Assembly (NCBI RefSeq): GCF_002930105.1
Contig: NZ_PJRN01000006.1
Coordinates: forward strand, 124,001 to 188,000
Reading direction: 5' to 3'
Source: Billgrantia saliphila
Lineage (GTDB): Bacteria; Pseudomonadota; Gammaproteobacteria; Pseudomonadales; Halomonadaceae
DNA: 64,000 bases
How positions within the stretch are numbered: position 1 is the first letter of the stretch; each line of letters starts with the position of its first letter. Of this stretch, positions 42,863-51,808 are shown one piece after another. Under the pieces are notes generated by a model, which saw nothing but the letters and a program-made list of their open reading frames with translations, did no database searches and was not told the origin of the DNA. The position numbers and the translations under genes are program-made.

Positions 42863-43885
42863 CTAGAGCGTCGGCATGCGGCGCGCACGCACCACGGCGA
42901 CCAGCACCGGGGCACCGCACAGTGCCGTGAGCACGCCCAGCGGCAGCTCCGATGGCGCGACCAACAGGCGCGAGACGATGTCCGCCGTGACCACCATCAG
43001 CGGCCCCAACGGCAGGCATAGCCAGAGCGTGCGGCGAATGTCGGGGCCCGCCAGCGCACGGGCGGCGAACGGTACCACCAGCCCGACGAAGGCAATGGGG
43101 CCGGCCGTGGCGGTGGCAGCCCCCACCAGCAGCGCCACCGCCACGATCACCAGAAGGCGGATCACGCCCGGGTGATGTCCCAGCCCGCTGGCAATTCGCT
43201 CTCCCAGGGCCAGCGCCGCCAGGGGGCGTGCAACGGCAAGAACGATCACACCCGCCAATAGCAGGCTGGGGAGAATAGCCTGGAGATGGTCGAGCCGGCG
43301 GCCCGCCAGGCTGCCGACGACCCAGAAGCGGATCTCGTCGGCGGCGCGCTGGTCGAACAGAAGCAACAGCGAGGTGAGCGAGAGCAGCAGCCCCGTCAGT
43401 GCGGCGCCGGCCAGCACCAGCCGCACCGGATCGTGGCCGGCGCCACTCACCCTAGCCACCCCTAGCACGCAGAGACAGCCGGCCATGGCGCCCAACTGGG
43501 CCACGCCGACCCGCAGGGTGGTGGCGGTTGCCCCCAGCACCAGGGCCACGGCGACGGCGAAGGCGGCGCCTGCGCTCACCCCGAGCAGGCCGGGTTCGGC
43601 CAGAGGGTTGCGTGTCACCGCCTGCAGCAGCGAGCCCGCCACACCCAATGCGACGCCCACGACCAGCCCCACCACCGTGCGTGGCAAGCGCAGCGAGGCG
43701 AGCACGAACTGCGCTTCCGGATCCCCCTGCCCCAGCAGGGCATGCAGCGCGCGCATCGGTCCGACGTCGCCGGCTCCCAGAAGCAGGCTAGCCAGGCAGG
43801 CCAGCGCCAGCAGCAGCGACAGCCCCGCCATGGCCCGGCGCGGGCGCCGGGTCGATCCGGCGCCCGAGACATGCCCGCCGGTCAT
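42863..43885 (-). CDS. FecCD-family siderophore permease
   Basis: The 340-residue second FecCD permease has LRLPRTVVGLVVGVALGVAG near residue 66, QAVTRNPLAEPGLLGVSAGA near 88 and GPIAFVGLVVPFAARALAGP near 262, the region that contacts the ATPase. It overlaps the binding-protein gene by 4 bases upstream and is followed after 24 bases by the other permease gene. Together they form the channel for a ferric siderophore. Confidence 0.93.
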   Translation of the reverse strand: MTGGHVSGAGSTRRPRRAMAGLSLLLALACLASLLLGAGDVGPMRALHALLGQGDPEAQFVLASLRLPRTVVGLVVGVALGVAGSLLQAVTRNPLAEPGLLGVSAGAAFAVAVALVLGATATTLRVGVAQLGAMAGCLCVLGVARVSGAGHDPVRLVLAGAALTGLLLSLTSLLLLFDQRAADEIRFWVVGSLAGRRLDHLQAILPSLLLAGVIVLAVARPLAALALGERIASGLGHHPGVIRLLVIVAVALLVGAATATAGPIAFVGLVVPFAARALAGPDIRRTLWLCLPLGPLMVVTADIVSRLLVAPSELPLGVLTALCGAPVLVAVVRARRMPTL

Positions 43886-44820
43886 TGCGCCGACAGGGCC
43901 TCATCGAGCTCGTCGAGAATGGCCAGCGCCGCCAGCGGGCCGGAGGCGCTCGTCCACAGTTGGCCATCGACGGGCACCACCTGGTCACGGGCGACCACGT
44001 CGAGGCGGGCGAAGGCGGGCGATGCCTGCGCGGCGTCCAGGGCATCTCGCCCCTCTTCGTTGAGGGTGGCCAGGAACAGCCAGTCGGCATCGATCCGGGA
44101 GAGGTTCTCGAGGCTGAGCGTATCGCTGTGCGGCCTCCCCTCCTCGACCAGATCGGCATCATGAAGAGACATGCCCGCGTCGCGCAGCAATCCGGTCGAG
44201 AAGAGTCGCTCCGACATGACCATCGGTCCCTGGGGCATCCAGCGCACCAGCACGGCGCTTGGTGCTTCGTCGGCATGGCGGTCGGCCAGCTCAGCGAGGC
44301 GCGCATCCACCCGGGCCAACGCCGCCTGCGCCTCGGCTTCACGATTCAGGGCACGGCCGAAGAGCAGCGCCTCGTCGCGCCAGGCGTCGGGATCGAACCC
44401 TTGGGTCAGCGGCACGACCGTGGGAGCCATGCGCGACAGCAGGCGGTACTGAGCTTCGGGCAACCGCGGAGGCGCCAGGATAAGGTCCGGCTCGAGCGCC
44501 AGCACGGCCTCGAGGTTGATCTCGCGCACCACCCCGACGATAGCGATGTCGTCGAAGCGGGGCGTCAGGTAGTCCGCCACGCCATCGCCGCCGCGGGTCG
44601 TGACGGCGCCCAGGGGGGCCATGTCCACGGCCAGCGCCGTGTCCAGTGCCCCTTCGTACAGCGTTACCACCCGCGTCGGCGAATCCGGCACTGCAACCTC
44701 GCCGAAAGCCGTCTCCAGGGTCCGTTCGGCCCAGGCCGTCATTGGGAGCATGATGCCTAGCAGTACGCCTGCCAGCTTCATACGCCCTGTGGCCCTGCCC
44801 CGATAATGCGCGCTGCCCAT
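43882..44820 (-). CDS. Siderophore ABC transporter substrate-binding protein (FepB/FhuD-like)
   Basis: The 312-residue periplasmic protein of cluster A-II has an N-terminal signal (the hydrophobic stretch MKLAGVLLGIMLPMTAWA from residue 14). It continues with RVVTLYEGALDTALAVDMAP, and the helix-backbone region with INLEAVLALEPDLILAPPRL near residue 112 is standard for TroA-fold siderophore binders. The ATG at 44820 has GGAGCAGAG upstream; an internal ATG at 44781 would leave just the core signal peptide. First gene of the importer operon, with a Fur-like sequence 25-43 bases before the start. Which siderophore it binds cannot be told; no biosynthesis or TonB receptor genes are nearby. Confidence 0.9.
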   Translation of the reverse strand: MGSAHYRGRATGRMKLAGVLLGIMLPMTAWAERTLETAFGEVAVPDSPTRVVTLYEGALDTALAVDMAPLGAVTTRGGDGVADYLTPRFDDIAIVGVVREINLEAVLALEPDLILAPPRLPEAQYRLLSRMAPTVVPLTQGFDPDAWRDEALLFGRALNREAEAQAALARVDARLAELADRHADEAPSAVLVRWMPQGPMVMSERLFSTGLLRDAGMSLHDADLVEEGRPHSDTLSLENLSRIDADWLFLATLNEEGRDALDAAQASPAFARLDVVARDQVVPVDGQLWTSASGPLAALAILDELDEALSAQ

Positions 44821-44844
44821 ATCGCTCTGCTCCGTCAGCTTGCT

Positions 44845-44863
44845 ATGAATGCGAATTATTATC
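44845..44863 (-). promoter_or_regulatory. Fur-box-like site before the siderophore transporter operon
   Basis: On the minus strand GATAATAATTCGCATTCAT matches the 19-base Fur consensus at about 12 positions, including the GATAAT start and CATT. It lies just upstream of the binding-protein start, where iron repression would act. The remaining gap up to 45016 also has to hold the divergent lysR promoter. Confidence 0.5.
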
Positions 44864-45016
44864 ACATGAAGCAAGCTATCGTCTCTATGCAACGAGACGT
44901 TCCCGTGAGCGCAACGTCAATATCAACTCGAACAACAAGAATCATTTACATCTACCATCGCCACTAGGTAGACTTCGCTTTCCTTCTCTCCGTATCGCCC
45001 GGCGCCTCTATTGCCC

Positions 45017-45973
45017 ATGTACGATCTCGACGAGTTGCTTGCCTTCGATCACGTCATGCGCTCCGGCAGCCTGACTCGCAGCGCGCATGCCCTGGGCCTG
45101 GCCAAGTCGACGCTGAGCCGGCGAATCTCCCAACTCGAGCGGCAGCTGGGCCAACCCCTTCTGCGCCGTCAATCCAACCGGCTCCTGCCCACCGAGGCCG
45201 GCCAGCTCTTCCTCACCTATTGTCAGCAGATCCTCACGCTCGCCGAGCAGGGCCGACAGGCGCTGGACGAGCTGAGCGAGGAGGTCTGCGGCGAGCTGTT
45301 CGTGGCTACCCACAACGCACTGGCACGCAGCTGGTTAGCCGCGCGGCTGGCCGCGTTCATGGAGATGCACCCCGGCATTCGTTTGACGCTACAGACCCCC
45401 AGCGCTCCTCCCATGGCCGCCGACAGCCAGGCTGTGACCGTCTGGCTGGGCGAGGTGCACGGCAGCGAGCTGCACCAGGAGACTCTGGGCTGGCTCAGCC
45501 GCGGCCTCTATGCCCACCCCGACTACCTGAACCGGCACGGTCGTCCGGACCATCCGCGCGAGCTGGGGCGGCACACCTGGATCGACTTGCTGGGCGAAAC
45601 CGATCAGGGGCTGACGCTGAACCATCCACAGCTGGGCGAATACTGCTTCCAGCCACCCGACACCCGCTTCCGGGTCGATCAGCAGACGCTGCATGGCGAT
45701 GCCATCGCCCGCGGGCATGGCCTGGGCATCATGCCCGACTGGCTGGCCGCCGCGCGCGAACGCGCTCACCCCGGTTCGCTGGTACGCTGCCTCCCGGAAT
45801 GGGCCGCCCCAGCGCTGCCCGTCACGCTGCTCTACGCCTACGGCCCCCAGCCCCGGCGTGTCAGCGCACTGCTCGGCTTTCTGCGCCAGACCTCACCCGC
45901 CGAGTGGATACGAGAGATCCCGGCCCGGGAGAAGCCAAGCAAGAGCGCTCAAGCGTACACGGCATCGGCGTGA
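45017..45973 (+). CDS. LysR-family transcriptional regulator
   Basis: This 318-residue regulator begins MYDLDELLAFDHVMRSGSLT with a LysR helix-turn-helix (LAKSTLSRRISQLERQLGQ near residue 34) and a LysR effector domain to about 290. A TTG two codons upstream is an alternative start; neither has a clear ribosome site. It is divergent from the siderophore operon across about 200 bases, so it may respond to the same nutrient or control a distant gene. The C-terminal 20 residues are a charged tail. Confidence 0.9.
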   Translation: MYDLDELLAFDHVMRSGSLTRSAHALGLAKSTLSRRISQLERQLGQPLLRRQSNRLLPTEAGQLFLTYCQQILTLAEQGRQALDELSEEVCGELFVATHNALARSWLAARLAAFMEMHPGIRLTLQTPSAPPMAADSQAVTVWLGEVHGSELHQETLGWLSRGLYAHPDYLNRHGRPDHPRELGRHTWIDLLGETDQGLTLNHPQLGEYCFQPPDTRFRVDQQTLHGDAIARGHGLGIMPDWLAAARERAHPGSLVRCLPEWAAPALPVTLLYAYGPQPRRVSALLGFLRQTSPAEWIREIPAREKPSKSAQAYTASA

Positions 45974-46162
45974 CGCGACGCGCGCCGCTCGCTTCATCGG
46001 GCCCGACAGTCACCCGGCAAAGAATTCAGCCGCAGGGGTTCGAGGGTGTCATTGGGGGCACCGATTGTTTCGCTCTATCGATCCCATCTGTAAATTCCGC
46101 TTATGCTATCAAGGCGAAACGCTTAACCTGCGAGCATGATGATCATGCCCGGAGCCAACGCC

Positions 46163-46354
46163 ATGAAGAAGACCGCCACCTTTGCCGTCGTGCACTTCTG
46201 TGTGGCCTTCGGCGTCACCTATCTGCTGACCGGAAGCTGGGTACTCGGCGGCATGATCGCGCTGATCGAGCCCAGCGTGAACACGGTCGCCTACTTCCTG
46301 CACGAGAAAGTTTGGGGCTACGTCGACCGACGCCATGCCTCCCTGCCGAGCTGA
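46163..46354 (+). CDS. DUF2061-family small membrane protein
   Basis: The 63-residue protein has two hydrophobic segments (FAVVHFCVAFGVTYLLTG and VLGGMIALIEPSVNTVAYFL) and ends HEKVWGYVDRR, the signature of DUF2061. The function of the family is unknown. The ATG at 46163 is chosen for GGAG eight bases upstream; ATG 46136 would add nine residues. The preceding 190-base gap contains no other gene. Confidence 0.85.
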   Translation: MKKTATFAVVHFCVAFGVTYLLTGSWVLGGMIALIEPSVNTVAYFLHEKVWGYVDRRHASLPS

Positions 46355-46365
46355 TTTCCTCGTCG

Positions 46366-46791
46366 TCAGTTCTCGTCGACTAGCGTCATTAACACCACGT
46401 ATTGGTAGTCGCGACCTATCACTCCATAGGATGAGGGTCCGGCATGAGGGGTCGTGACCCGCAGGTACCAGGTACCCGCCTCCAGGTCACGCTCGATCCG
46501 AAAATTGCTGTCTTCGCCACTGGTCCAGTCGCGCGCCACGATTTGCCCGTCGGCGTCGAGCAGTTGCCCCGCGGGTGACACCACGCCCGCATCTCCGGGA
46601 AAGGTCTGGCTCTCCAGCACCACGTGTGCGGGCGCCTCCAAGGTGAAGGAGAAATAACGCTGACCTGCCGTGAGTACCTGATAGGGTCGACCGGGCTCCA
46701 ATACGTACGCGCCATCGCGCAGATCGCCCCCGGTGGCACAGCCGGTCAACAGCAGGAGAATGACCCATAGCGAGAACACGAAGCGGCTCAT
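46366..46791 (-). CDS. Putative lipoprotein with beta-sandwich-like domain
   Basis: The 141-residue protein has a lipoprotein signal with lipobox LTGC (Cys18). The mature part, with SFTLEAPAHVVLESQTFPGD and LEAGTWYLRVTTPHAGPSSY, has the alternating pattern of PPC-like prepeptidase C-terminal beta domains. AGGGAG precedes the ATG. It is convergent with the DUF2061 gene. No specific function can be given. Confidence 0.7.
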   Translation of the reverse strand: MSRFVFSLWVILLLLTGCATGGDLRDGAYVLEPGRPYQVLTAGQRYFSFTLEAPAHVVLESQTFPGDAGVVSPAGQLLDADGQIVARDWTSGEDSNFRIERDLEAGTWYLRVTTPHAGPSSYGVIGRDYQYVVLMTLVDEN

Positions 46792-46907
46792 GGCAAGACT
46801 CCCTTTCGGAATGTTGATACCCAGAGTCTAACGCGCCGCCGAAAAATCGTAGCGAATCCCGGCCCTCTACCATATCGAACGCCTGCCGAATGGCTCCCGC
46901 CCGGGCG

Positions 46908-47663
46908 TCAGCCCGCCAGCCGCTGCACGCCCAGCCAGATCAGGCGCAACGCCAGCAGGGTCAACACCCACTTGAAGAGAAAGTCGAAGCGATGATCGGT
47001 CACGCGGTGGAGTAGCCGCAGCCCGAGCCAGGTGCCCAGAAACCCCGCCACCACCATGGCCAGGATCAGTCCCAGCCAGTCGCGAAACACGAACCCGGCG
47101 AAGCCGAAGATGAACGCCTTGGTGAGGTGCTGCAGAGTCATGCAGGTGGCGAAGGTGGCCACCCTCGGCAGCCGCTCGCTCATGCCCAGCTTGATGAACG
47201 AGGCCACCATCGGGCCGCTGGCCCCCACCAGGCTGGAGAGCAGCGTGGTCACGGCGCCCGCGATCACGGTGCCGGTGCGTCCCACCGCCCGTTGCGGCAG
47301 GCCCGGCCCCCAGCTGGAATAGAGCACGAAGGCGGCGATGCACAGTTCCAGCACTCCCGGCGGTAGGCGCACCAGCAGCCAGGCCGCGGCCAGCGCACCG
47401 ACCACTACCCCGGGCAGGAATGCCGCGACGATGTCCCGGCGCACGTGGCGCCAGGTCATTACCGCGCGCCCCCCGTTGGAGCCCAGCTGGACCATGCCGT
47501 GCACCGGGATCAGCGCCATGGCCGGCATCACCTGGGCCAGCACGATGATCAGCAGGGTGCCCCCACCAATGCCCGCCGCCGCGGAGAGCGCCGAGGTCAA
47601 TGCCGAAAGCGCCACCAGGCCCAGGTTGAGCCCTCCGGACAGCGGCGAGAGCAGCTCCAGCAT
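46908..47663 (-). CDS. TauE/SafE-family permease
   Basis: The 251-residue membrane protein has about eight hydrophobic segments in two repeats, with the family motif SALSAAAGIGGGTLLIIVLA near residue 25 and GASGPMVASFIKLGMSERLP near 148. The family exports or imports sulfite, sulfoacetate and other small sulfur or organic anions. The ATG at 47663 follows the stop of the ABC ATPase gene by 13 bases, so it is probably the last gene of the Dpp-type operon. Confidence 0.88.
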   Translation of the reverse strand: MLELLSPLSGGLNLGLVALSALTSALSAAAGIGGGTLLIIVLAQVMPAMALIPVHGMVQLGSNGGRAVMTWRHVRRDIVAAFLPGVVVGALAAAWLLVRLPPGVLELCIAAFVLYSSWGPGLPQRAVGRTGTVIAGAVTTLLSSLVGASGPMVASFIKLGMSERLPRVATFATCMTLQHLTKAFIFGFAGFVFRDWLGLILAMVVAGFLGTWLGLRLLHRVTDHRFDFLFKWVLTLLALRLIWLGVQRLAG

Positions 47664-47676
47664 CAGCGAGGATGCC

Positions 47677-48732
47677 TCACGGCAACCTACCCTCCTCCAC
47701 GCCATGACAGGCGACTTCGCTGCCGTCGCTGCGCGTGATCAGCCGCGGTACTTCGGCCTTGCAGCGCGCGTTGGCGTGGGGGCAACGGGGATGGAAGGCG
47801 CAGCCCGATGGCGGATGCACCGGATTGGGCACCTCGCCCTGGATCGTGGTGCGCTCCTTGCCCGCCCCTTCCAGCGACGGCACCGCCTCGAGCAGCATCT
47901 TCGAATAGGGGTGATGGGCATTGGCAAAGAGCTGCTCCGCCGGGGCGATCTCGGCAATGCGCCCCAAGTACATCACCGCGATGCGGTCCGACATGTGCTT
48001 GACCACCGCCATGTCGTGGCTGATGAAGAGGTAAGTGAGCCCGTACTCGTCCTGCAGGTCGCGCATCAGGTTGAGGATCTGCGCCTGCACCGAGACGTCC
48101 AGTGCCGAAGTCGGCTCGTCGCAGATCATGAACTCCGGTTCGTTGGCCAGCGCACGGGCGATCGAGATGCGCTGGCGCTGGCCGCCGGAGAATTCGTGCG
48201 GATAGCGGTTGGCGTCGGGCGCCGACATGCCCACCTGTTCGAGCAGCTCACCGACCCGGCGGTGGCGGTCGGCCGCGCTCATCTCGGGGCGAAAGAAGCG
48301 CAGCGGCTCGCCGATGATGGTGCCCACCCGCCACAGCGGATTGAGGCTGGCGTAGGGATCCTGGAAGATCATCTGGAAGCGCTTGCGCACGCTGGCGGTC
48401 TGCCGCCCGGTGCGGCTCGCCAGGTCGCTGATGTCTTCGCCGTCGAATACCAGCCGGCCTCGAGTGAGCCCGTAGAGCCCCACCACCAGGCGCGCCACCG
48501 TTGACTTGCCGCAGCCGGACTCGCCCACCAGCGACAGCGTCTCGCCGCGGCGGATGGAGAAGCCGACCCCATCCACCGCCTTCAGGGTCAGCCGTTCGCT
48601 GCGCTCGATCACCCGGTTGAGCCATGGCTTGGAAACATCGAAGTAGCGCGCCAGGTCGTGCGCTTCCAGCAGGATATCCGCCTGTCCCGCCGTGGCCGGG
48701 GGCGTCTGTTGCATTGCGGTATCAGCGCACAT
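47677..48732 (-). CDS. Dipeptide-type ABC transporter ATP-binding protein (DppF)
   Basis: The 351-residue ATPase has Walker A GESGCGKST near residue 69, signature FSGGQRQRISIARALANEPE near 170, and Walker B FMICDEPTSALDVS near 190. It also has the C-terminal oligopeptide-transporter motif with HPPSGCAFHPRCPHANARC near 310. GGAGAGGAG lies before the ATG at 48732, which overlaps the DppD-type gene by 11 bases. Second motor subunit of the importer. Confidence 0.94.
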   Translation of the reverse strand: MCADTAMQQTPPATAGQADILLEAHDLARYFDVSKPWLNRVIERSERLTLKAVDGVGFSIRRGETLSLVGESGCGKSTVARLVVGLYGLTRGRLVFDGEDISDLASRTGRQTASVRKRFQMIFQDPYASLNPLWRVGTIIGEPLRFFRPEMSAADRHRRVGELLEQVGMSAPDANRYPHEFSGGQRQRISIARALANEPEFMICDEPTSALDVSVQAQILNLMRDLQDEYGLTYLFISHDMAVVKHMSDRIAVMYLGRIAEIAPAEQLFANAHHPYSKMLLEAVPSLEGAGKERTTIQGEVPNPVHPPSGCAFHPRCPHANARCKAEVPRLITRSDGSEVACHGVEEGRLP

Positions 48733-49825
48733 GAGCCATCTCCTCTCCTGCCTCGCCCCGTCGCGGCGGCAGCGGGTCGACCGGGTCGTGCAGCCAGCAC
48801 GCCGCCAGGCTGCCTTCCGCCGGCATCAGGTCCGGGCGCTGGACGCGGCAGCGCTCCTGGGCGTGGGGGCAACGCGGGTTGAAGGCGCAGCCCGCCGGTA
48901 TTGCCGCCAGCCGCGGCATGGAACCCTCGATCTGGTAGAGCCGCTCGAGGCGCTTCTCGATACCCGGAATCGAAGCCATCAACCCCTTGGTGTAGGGGTG
49001 CTGCGGGTTGCGCACCACCTCGTCGACCGGGCCGATCTCGATCAGTCTCCCCGCATACATGACCGCCACGCGGTCGGCGGTCTCGGCAATCACGCCCATG
49101 TCGTGGGTGACCAGCATCACCGCGGTGCCGTGGTCGGCGCACAGCCGCTTGAGCAGGGCAAGAATCTGCGCCTGCACCGAGACGTCGAGTGCCGTAGTGG
49201 GTTCGTCGGCAATGATGAACTCGGGCCGCGCCGCCAGCGCCAGGGCGATCACCACGCGCTGGCGCATGCCGCCGGAGAACTGGTGCGGGTAGCTGTCGAG
49301 ACGGTTCTCGGGGGCGGGTATGCCCACCTCTCGCAGCAGCTTGAGCGCTTCCTCGCGGGCTTCGCGCTCGTTCATCGGCAGGTGGGTACGGATCGTTTCG
49401 ATCAGCTGGTCGCCCACCGAGAACAACGGGTTGAGGCTGGTCAGCGGATCCTGGAAGATCATGCCGATGTGACGACCGCGCAGTGGCACGAACCGCTCTT
49501 CCGGCAGATCATCGATGCGCCGGCCCGAGAGGTGAACCTCGCCCTCGGCGATACGACCGGGCGGCTCGAGCAGGCGAATCACGGCATTGCCGGTCATCGA
49601 CTTGCCGGCACCCGATTCGCCCACCACGCCCAGCACCTCGCCAGGAGCGATGTCGAAGGAGACGTCGTCCAGCGCCACCAGGGTGCCGTGGCGCGTGGGG
49701 AACTCCACCCGCAGGTGGCGCACGGAGAGCACCGGTTCCTGCCCCGCGGCGCCAGGCTCGTGGCCGGTTACCGCGATGGCGTTCTGCTCACCTGAGTTTT
49801 CAACGGAGCTTGGGGTTGAGGACAT
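48722..49825 (-). CDS. Dipeptide-type ABC transporter ATP-binding protein (DppD)
   Basis: The 367-residue ATPase has Walker [19 protein letters not shown] near residue 70, signature [20 protein letters not shown] near 178, Walker [18 protein letters not shown] near 199, and the C-terminal motif [17 protein letters not shown] near 313. The first 30 residues are a hydrophilic extension. The ATG at 49825 is next to a GTG at 49828; the gene starts 26 bases inside the permease gene. Confidence 0.94.
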   Translation of the reverse strand: MSSTPSSVENSGEQNAIAVTGHEPGAAGQEPVLSVRHLRVEFPTRHGTLVALDDVSFDIAPGEVLGVVGESGAGKSMTGNAVIRLLEPPGRIAEGEVHLSGRRIDDLPEERFVPLRGRHIGMIFQDPLTSLNPLFSVGDQLIETIRTHLPMNEREAREEALKLLREVGIPAPENRLDSYPHQFSGGMRQRVVIALALAARPEFIIADEPTTALDVSVQAQILALLKRLCADHGTAVMLVTHDMGVIAETADRVAVMYAGRLIEIGPVDEVVRNPQHPYTKGLMASIPGIEKRLERLYQIEGSMPRLAAIPAGCAFNPRCPHAQERCRVQRPDLMPAEGSLAACWLHDPVDPLPPRRGEAGEEMAHVR

Positions 49826-50768
49826 CACGCAACCAGTCTCCCAGCAGGTTGACGGAGAGCGCCAATATCAGCAGCGCCACCCCGGGGAAGAGCAGGATCC
49901 ACCACTCTCCCGAGAACATGTAATCCTGGCCCACCCGGATCAGGGTGCCCAGGCTCGGTTGGGTGGCCGGCATGCCGACCCCCAGGAACGACAGCGTGGC
50001 CTCGGCGATGATCGCCAGCGCCAGTCCTATGGTGCCGATCACCAGCACCGGGCGCAGCACATTGGGCAGGATGTGCAGGAACAGGATCTTGCGCGCCGGC
50101 AAGCCGATCACCCTGGCCGCCTGCACGTACTCCTTGCTCTTCTCCACCATGGTGGCGCCGCGCACGGCGCGGGCGTACTGCACCCAGTCGGAGAGGCCGA
50201 TGGCGATGATCAGCACGATGATCGCCACCTCGGCGTGCATCGAGCGCGGCAGGAACCCGCGGATCACGCCGAAGATCAGCAGCGCCATCAGGATCGAGGG
50301 AAAGGTGAGCTGCACGTCGGCGATGCGCATGATCAGCGCGTCGCGCCAGCCGCCGCGGAAGCCCGCCAGCAGGCCCAGGGCGGTCCCCATCACCAAGGCG
50401 AAGATCACCGCGGCGAAGCCCACCAGCAGCGAGATGCGCGAGCCGTAGAGAATCGCCGAGAAGACGTCGCGGCCTTGGCTGTCGCTGCCCAGCAGATAGA
50501 AGTTGCCGGTGAATTCCGAGGTGGTCATGGGCGGCGTGAACGCATCGATCAGATCGAGCTGGCCCGGATCGAACGGGTTCTGCGGTGCGATCCATGGCGC
50601 GAACAGGGCCGCGGCGAACATGACCAGCGTCACCAGAGTAGCGAGTATCACCACCGGCTGGCGCTTCCACGAATAGACGATATCGCTCTCGAGGAAGGTG
50701 CGCAGCCGGCCGGGGCGGGTCGGCGCAATGTTCGCGACACTGTTCCGCTTATCGACTTCCTGGCTCAT
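49800..50768 (-). CDS. Dipeptide-type ABC transporter permease (DppC)
   Basis: The 322-residue permease has a long cytoplasmic N-terminus, the OppC_N segment (VILATLVTLVMFAAALFAPW), LLGSDSQGRDVFSAILYGSR near residue 92, and the coupling loop YVQAARVIGLPARKILFLHI near 217. GGGAGGT precedes the ATG, which overlaps the DppB-type stop by 4 bases. It pairs with the DppB-type protein. Confidence 0.94.
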   Translation of the reverse strand: MSQEVDKRNSVANIAPTRPGRLRTFLESDIVYSWKRQPVVILATLVTLVMFAAALFAPWIAPQNPFDPGQLDLIDAFTPPMTTSEFTGNFYLLGSDSQGRDVFSAILYGSRISLLVGFAAVIFALVMGTALGLLAGFRGGWRDALIMRIADVQLTFPSILMALLIFGVIRGFLPRSMHAEVAIIVLIIAIGLSDWVQYARAVRGATMVEKSKEYVQAARVIGLPARKILFLHILPNVLRPVLVIGTIGLALAIIAEATLSFLGVGMPATQPSLGTLIRVGQDYMFSGEWWILLFPGVALLILALSVNLLGDWLRDVLNPKLR

Positions 50769-51742
50769 TTGCCACCTCCCTGCGCACGCAGCCGCGGATC
50801 GACGGCGTAGTAGAGCAGATCCACCACTAGATTGATGACCACGAACACCAGCGCGATCATCATCAGGTAGGCGGCCATCACCGGCACGTCGACGAAACGC
50901 ACCGCGGTGATGAACAGCGCCCCTACGCCAGGCCACTGGAACACCGTCTCGGTGATGATGGCGAAGGCGATGATGGTACCGAGCTGCAGCCCGATGATGG
51001 TGATGACCGGAATCATGGTGTTCTTCAGCGCGTGGCGCAGGTTCACCACGCGCTTCGACAGCCCGCGGGCACGAGCGAACTTGATGTAGTCGGTGCTCAG
51101 CACCTCGAGCATCTCGGCGCGCACCAGGCGCATGATCAGGGTGAGCTGGAACAGCCCCAAGGTGATCGCCGGCAATATCAGCGAACGCAGGCCGCTGGTC
51201 GTCAGCAGGCCGGTATCCCACCAGCCCAGGTCCACCGTTTCCCCTCGACCGAAGGCCGGCAGCACGCCCAGCTCCACGGCGAAGACATAGATCAGCAGCA
51301 CGCCGATGAGGAAGGTAGGCAGCGACACGCCGATCAGCGAGGCGGTCATAATGAAATGAGCCAGCCAGCTGCGGCGGCGCAGTGCGGTGTAGATGCCCAG
51401 CAGGATCCCCATGACCACGGCGAAGATCGCCGAGATGGTCGCCAGCTCCAAGGTGGCCGGCAGCCGCTCGAGGATCAGGTCGGTCACCGGACGGGCCGAA
51501 CGGTAGGAAATGCCGAACTCGAACTGGGCGGCATTGACGACGAAATTCCAGAACTGCACCACCACCGGCTGGTCCAGGCCCAACTGAGCCCGCAGCGCAG
51601 CACGATCGGCCTCGGTGGCCTCCTGCCCCAGCATGTTGAGCACCGGGTCGCCGACGTAGTGGAACAGCGAAAACGAGATGAGCGCGACCACGAACATCAC
51701 GAAGATGGCCTGCAGCACGCGCTGGATCAGAAACGCTAGCAT
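50765..51742 (-). CDS. Dipeptide-type ABC transporter permease (DppB)
   Basis: The 325-residue permease opens with MLAFLIQRVLQAIFVMFVVA and has the coupling loop YIKFARARGLSKRVVNLRHA near residue 220 followed by LKNTMIPVITIIGLQLG. It comes 66 bases after the binding-protein gene, across a hairpin, the usual device for making more binding protein than membrane components. Confidence 0.94.
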   Translation of the reverse strand: MLAFLIQRVLQAIFVMFVVALISFSLFHYVGDPVLNMLGQEATEADRAALRAQLGLDQPVVVQFWNFVVNAAQFEFGISYRSARPVTDLILERLPATLELATISAIFAVVMGILLGIYTALRRRSWLAHFIMTASLIGVSLPTFLIGVLLIYVFAVELGVLPAFGRGETVDLGWWDTGLLTTSGLRSLILPAITLGLFQLTLIMRLVRAEMLEVLSTDYIKFARARGLSKRVVNLRHALKNTMIPVITIIGLQLGTIIAFAIITETVFQWPGVGALFITAVRFVDVPVMAAYLMMIALVFVVINLVVDLLYYAVDPRLRAQGGGK

Positions 51743-51764
51743 GGGATCACCAAATCACGACGAT

Positions 51765-51793
51765 ACCCCCGGCCGCTTGTGGCAGCCGGGGGT
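51765..51793 (-). other. Intercistronic hairpin after the dipeptide-binding protein gene
   Basis: ACCCCCGGC and its perfect complement GCCGGGGGT form a 9-bp stem with an 11-base loop just after the binding-protein stop. No T run follows on the minus strand, so it probably stabilises the upstream mRNA segment rather than ending transcription. Confidence 0.6.
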
Positions 51794-51808
51794 CGTGTCC
51801 AGTAAGAC

